A DNA stretch of 64,000 nucleotides from NCBI GenBank assembly GCA_014773175.1, contig VXCM01000285.1, positions 124,001 to 188,000 of the forward strand, given 5' to 3'. Shown here one piece after another: positions 57,343-63,300 of the stretch (position 1 is the first letter of the stretch; every line of letters begins with the position of its first letter). The notes beneath the pieces were generated by a model that worked only from the letters and a program-made list of their open reading frames with translations, searched no databases and was not told where the DNA came from. A program made the position numbers and the translations under genes. This DNA is from Lucifuga dentata. Lineage: Eukaryota; Chordata; Actinopteri; Ophidiiformes; Bythitidae.

Positions 57343-60300
57343 NGCTGAGAGTGAACATGGACAGAGCCATACTCCTGAATGTCAGATATGGCCTGGGGGA
57401 GGGGGTGGGGTAAATGGAACAAGTAGGGAAGGCTTGTATCAGATTACAGAGCGTGGTCAATAACCAAGCTCCTGTCACAGTCATATCCTAAATAACATGC
57501 CCACAGACGCCGGAACAAGCCGAAAAACACGGCCAGGTTACTGTGTGTGATCGTCTTGCACACTAGCAAGTCGTGACACAAATACACAAAGTGCAGAAAC
57601 ACAAAAAGTTACACTAAATACAGCTTTGGTATGGTATAATATACTCTGAAAGCTTGACCACTTTTTATGTCACAGATCATTATAGATCATTAATTGTACC
57701 TCTTATCTAAAGTACTGCAACAATTACACACTAATTTATTGTTCACTAATTGACTCCCAGTGGGTTAACCCATGTGCACACTCTTCCAAGTCAATGTAAA
57801 ACAAATTTTAATAAGCATATTGAACTTAAAGTTAAAATGAAGGTTATTATAAAATTAATGTGACTCTAGCCAATCACTGAATGAAAGGAAAGGTGTACAA
57901 AACGGTGGTGAGACCAGCGATGTTGTATGGCTTAGAGACAGTGGCACTGAGGAAAAGACAGGAGGCAGAGCTAGAGGTAGCAGAGACTAAAATGCTGAGG
58001 TTCTCTTTGGGAGTGACGAGGATGGATAGGATCAGGAACGAGTACATCAGAGGGACAGCGCATGTTAGATGTTTTGGAGATAAAGTCAGAGAGGCCAGAC
58101 TGAGATGGTTTGGACATGTACAGAGGAGGGATAGTGAACATATCGGTAGAAGGATGCTGAGGTTGGAACTGCCAGGCAGGAGGCCTAGAGGAAGACCAAA
58201 GAGGAGATTTATGGATGTAGTGAAAGAGGACATGAAGTTAGTTGGTGTGAGAGAAGAGGAGGCAGAGGATAGGGTTAGATGGAGGCAGATGATTCGCTGT
58301 GGTGACCCCTGAAGGGAAAGCCGAAAGGAAAAGAAGAAGAAGAGCCAATCACTGGCCTCACATTTCACTGCCTTTATTTCACCTTCCTCCCCTCTTGTCC
58401 TTATTCAGTTCCGCGTGTTCACCGCACCATTTCACCGGGTGGAGTTTGCAGATTTTTGGCTGGCTGATCAGCTCAACTCTCTGGTGTTTGTTCTGATGGA
58501 CCTGGAGTATCTCATCTGCTTCTACATCTTTGAGCTGCAGTGGAGCAACAGCAAGGGCTTGCTGCCCAACTTTAAAAGTAAGACATTATTCCAGAGTTGA
58601 CATGGCTTTACTTTAAACTTCACAGCTGTGCACAAATGAGAATGAACAGTTTGATAACTCTGGGGAAGAGAAGGTAAATTCCCTCCTTTTTTTGTTGAAG
58701 AAAAATACTATTTGTAAAAAATGCTGACATTTTTCATTCAGGTAAGCGACCAAATGTAGATAACCATTTGTCAGTTTTTTAAAAATGAGTTGTTAACGTT
58801 GCAAGATAATGACATTATTAAAGGACCATACCACCCATTTTGCATGTTTGAGCCTAATATATTCAATTTTTATACACATACNTTATTAAAGGACCATACC
58901 ACCCATTTTGCATGTTTGAGCCTAATATATTCAATTTTTATACACATACACTGACAATCATTTCACAGAGGGTAAAACCGTATTTCAGCTTTCCTGATAT
59001 TTTGCAACTCTTAATATTTCAAAATCAAATATTCAAGCGATACACCTACCTTAAAAATTGATGTTTTACCTGCTAATAGTTACNTTCAAAATCAAATATT
59101 CAAGCGATACACCTACCTTAAAAATTGATGTTTTACCTGCTAATAGTTACACAGCCTTATGAAGTCACTGTCATTTAATTTTTTTGATAAATGCAGGTCT
59201 TCTTTACATTCACTCCGTGCTTTTTATTGCGCTAAAACTCTAACACTAACACACTAAAATGCTAAAATTATGAAATTTTGAAAAAAAAACTGAATACACG
59301 TGTTGTTCATGATGATGGATTACCTATCCCAAGAATGTTTCAAGTATCAATGATTTTAGTAGCATACCAGAATGAACTGAAACCAATGGTGGTCTGGAAA
59401 TTTTTTTAACTCACCATTCCAGTAGTATGCTTTGGGAAATGACTGTCAGTAACATTACGTGTATAAAAATTGAATATATTAGGCTCAAACATGCAAAATG
59501 GGTGGTATGGTCCTTTAACATTGTGAGAAAGAAATACAGCAATCTCACAGTGCAAAAATCAGGCATATTTATCCATGACAGACTATCAACAGGTGCAACT
59601 GTGGATCTAGATCAGGTGGATTAAAATATACGATTGGACAGGGGAGATATTTGTGGATAAGAAATAGAACTAGAAACATGCAACAACCATCAAAGTGTAG
59701 CTGAAATGATGTTGATTCAGTAGCATGTATATGACATATACATGCAATCTCAGTTTAATGTTGATAAGGATAAACTACACTTAGAGGTTTCACTCCATAC
59801 AGGAAAGCCACAAATCATTTGGCTATAAAGTGACCACACTGACATTGTGTGAGACAGAGTTAGGTAGTTGAACTCTCCTGTCAAGAAGTGCGATGTAAAT
59901 AAAGTTTATTGCTGTCCTTCCACTTCACCAATAATGCCACGCAGCCAACTAAGGGAATGTTTGGCCCCTGAGAGGTCTCAATGGGACTCTCATAATGATG
60001 AGCTGTCCTGTGTGGAAGGGAAAATGAGCTTTACCGCCTTAAGCTGCATCCTGTTTCATTCTATTCTAGATGACTACGTGTGTCACAGCTACTCTTACGG
60101 TGTTCGTGCCATCATCCAGTGTCTGCCTGCTTGGTGTCGCTTCGTCCAATGCCTGAGGCGTTACCGTGACACCAAGAGGGCCTTCCCTCACCTGGTGAAT
60201 GCTGGGAAATATTCAACAACCTTCTTTGTTGTCACCTTTGCTGCGCTCTACACCACACACAGAGGTAGGATATAGGAAACACACAACAATATTGAGGTAC

Positions 60301-63300
60301 TGAATTATGTTAAAAAGTTCAACTACAGACATGGATCTTCTGTCAACGCTCCATCATCAGGCTCCATCTCTGCATCACAGAGAAACCCTAAAGGAGAAAA
60401 ATAATACATTCAGTATCTAAAACCTACGGTCTAATGCAACAATGTTGTGTTGCTGTGTTATAGGAGCATGTCAAACTCAATACAGAGGCTTTTGAGTGTG
60501 TGTATGGAAGCATGTGAAGGCCTCTGAAAGCAAAGCTGACCTTGAGTGCAAATGCTAGCAGTTGGCCTTGGTTTCTGTTGCTTGTGCTGCCTAGAGCTTT
60601 ATAATGGAAATGGAAAAGGTTTGTCAGACATCGTCAGGGATAAGCAAGGTTCTGTTCTCACAATACAGCGTTTAGTCTGAGAGCAAGAGGGCAAAGAGAG
60701 TGGATTCAAGAAAAAGACAAGTAACAAAATAGAAAAATAGCAGGGTAGAGAAACAACAGAGTCGTCTGAGATGTATCAGTAGTTGGGAAGGATAAAAACA
60801 CAGGAAAGGAGAGTTTTTGCCATTCAGTGGAGTTGCTGTCCCTCTGACAGCTTCACAATTAGCCTGTAATTATTCTCATTCTGAAGCCGTATCACAAAGG
60901 AGAACATTTTCAAAGACAGCACCCAGGCAATAAAAGCATCCCTCCATCACACAGCCTTTGTGCTTAATCCTCCATCATAGTTTTACAGATATTTGTCCTC
61001 GTGCTTCATTTCAAAGCAGCTTTTTCCACCGATCATATATTTAAACTCTTCTCACATGCCGGTTTATATATTTATTTTCCAGTAAATGCCAGCTAAGAAA
61101 CTTCATCTCAACCTTTCAAACCATTAAATGTTATTTTCCAGCTTGACTTTATCCTTTTCTGATATAAATTTAGATCGATACGCTTGCCTCCTAAGCTGAC
61201 CGCCAGTGAGCTGATATTGAATCAACCAGGAAACCAGGAAAAGAGAGAGTCAGATCTACAGATAGACATCTTTTTTTCTTGCCCAGCTTGGTAGGAAAGA
61301 CATCCATTAAACCATATCCTCCTTCCTCTGCTGGTCTGAAGCCTGCAGACCCTTAGCTTAATGGCCTCTCCTCATGTCTTATTCCTTATGAAGTTGCCTT
61401 TCATCCCACATGATAATGGATAGGCAGAGACTGATCATTGTTTAAGTGAAGGAGGAGGGTGCCAGTACAGACATACACACAGGCACACACTCATGGATAA
61501 TGAAACTACTGTGGAGGAAATTGCCTGTTCTGAGGAAGTTTGAAATATTGACTGTAGAAATTATTGTTATGGTACATTTTACAGCATCAGCCTTTAATGA
61601 GTGAATATAGACACCACATGTCAACAAATCCTTGAACCAAATATGGAAATGGTGAGTAAATAGCCTGAGGAGATATAAAGCTCTGATATCAGTTTATAAC
61701 AGGCCAAGAAGTACAATAATGATGATACCTAAATATTATGCTAATGTATGTAGGACAGATGTTGTCCAGTCTGTCTGCGTTACCCAACATCTGTCTGAAA
61801 AGGCAGCGGTGTGTCGTGTTCACTCTGTGGGTCCAGCTGTGGGAGGTGGAAGGAGTGTCAGTGAGGACCTGGCAGAGCTCCCAGTGTCTCTCCATGGATG
61901 TGTCACCTTCATTTCTAACCGGATCACACATTTCTGTGTGACCTCACTGCCTCGCTCATTCCTGGAATAGTCCGTGTTTTCCTCTGGGAAAGCGCAACAC
62001 TTACCATAATATAAGTCATGGGCTTCTCAGGAAAGGACTGAGTGGTGTTCTTGTCAAACCGTTCATACCACAAATGGATCATTTGTATATCTGACAGGAC
62101 TTTAAAGGACCATACTACCCATTTTGCATGTTTGAGGCTAATACAATTTTCATACACGTAACGTTACTGACAATCATTTCCCAAAGCATACTACTGGAAT
62201 GTTGAGTTAAAAAAAAAAAAAAAAAAAATTCTACCTTCCAGGCGGTCATTGGTTTCAGTTCATTCTGGTACACTATTAAAATCAAGTTGCTGATACTTCA
62301 GACGTTCTTGGGATAGGTAATCCATCATTGCGAACAAGACGTATATTCAGAGTTTTTTTTTTCGAAGTTATGTAATTTTAGTGTTTAAGTGCAATAAAAA
62401 GTACAGAGTGAATTCTCCACCGGGGAATATAGTCCCAAAAGAAGACCTGCATTTATCGAAAAATTTAAATGACTGTGACTTCATAAGGCTGCGTAACTAT
62501 TAGCAGGCGAAACATTGATTTTTAAGGTGGGTGTATCTTTGTTTGATTTTGAAAAATTAAGAGATTTTGCAAAAGATCAGGAAAGCTGAAATACTTTGGA
62601 AATGGTTGTCAGTAACATAACATGTATGAAAATTGAATGTTAGGCTCAAAATGTATACAGAATGGATGGTATGGTCCTTTAATTCTGTAACAATTAAGAG
62701 ACAATCTCCCTTCTGGTATGAATCATCCATCCTGAATAATGCAATTTTGCCAAAGAAAGATGCAAAATGTTTAGCCTGTTCTGTGTTGATCTGACCATAA
62801 AGCAGCTACTTTACTCAAGATCAATACTGGGTCAGCTTTATACAGCTTTATTAGCATTAGCCCTGTAATACTCCTGCATCTAAAGTAGAGTATTACAGGG
62901 CTAATGCTAATTTAAGCCTATGAGATTTATCTCATGTCCAGCCAAAGGCTGGAGAATGGACTGTTTGCATAGGCAAGAGCACTGCGCACTTCTGATGGAT
63001 GCAAAATAGCTGGATGACGGGAAAAACACGCATGTAAGCATGCACAAGTTCAGATAGACATGCAGAGATGTGTGTCAAGGTGAGACATGGCAGACACTCC
63101 TTTGTCCAAGGGACATAAATGTTGAATTTAAGTTTTATTTGAAGCTGACTGCGATTTTAACAGCATCATCAAAAACACCTAAAGCCAGTTAAAATAATGT
63201 TGACTAAAGGGAAATAATCCTGCTGGTCTCTGCGAGATTGTTTGGGAAAGAGATGAATCAAGGTGCATTCAGATCTGTTTGAACACAGAGGGGAAGATAA

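Larger units (their letters stand above)
56022..58408 (+). other. xpr1: xpr1 intron 9
   Basis: A 2.4-kb intron with a long TG run, a long A-run and a LINE fragment near its 3' end. The open frame at 57036-57276 before the A-run resembles no family I know. Confidence 0.8.
58578..60069 (+). other. xpr1: xpr1 intron 10
   Basis: A 1.5-kb intron, almost half of it a MITE copy inflated by two assembly-join duplications. The frame is open upstream of exon 11 from 59868, but it lacks homology and is intronic. Confidence 0.8.

Noticed and set aside
57881..58312. 143-codon ORF as a host gene
   Set aside because: Its sequence is the C-terminus of a non-LTR retrotransposon, flanked by a target-site duplication; the ATG is internal.
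59868..60069. Upstream extension of the exon 11 reading frame
   Set aside because: The frame is open by chance; homology begins exactly after the CTAG acceptor at 60069.
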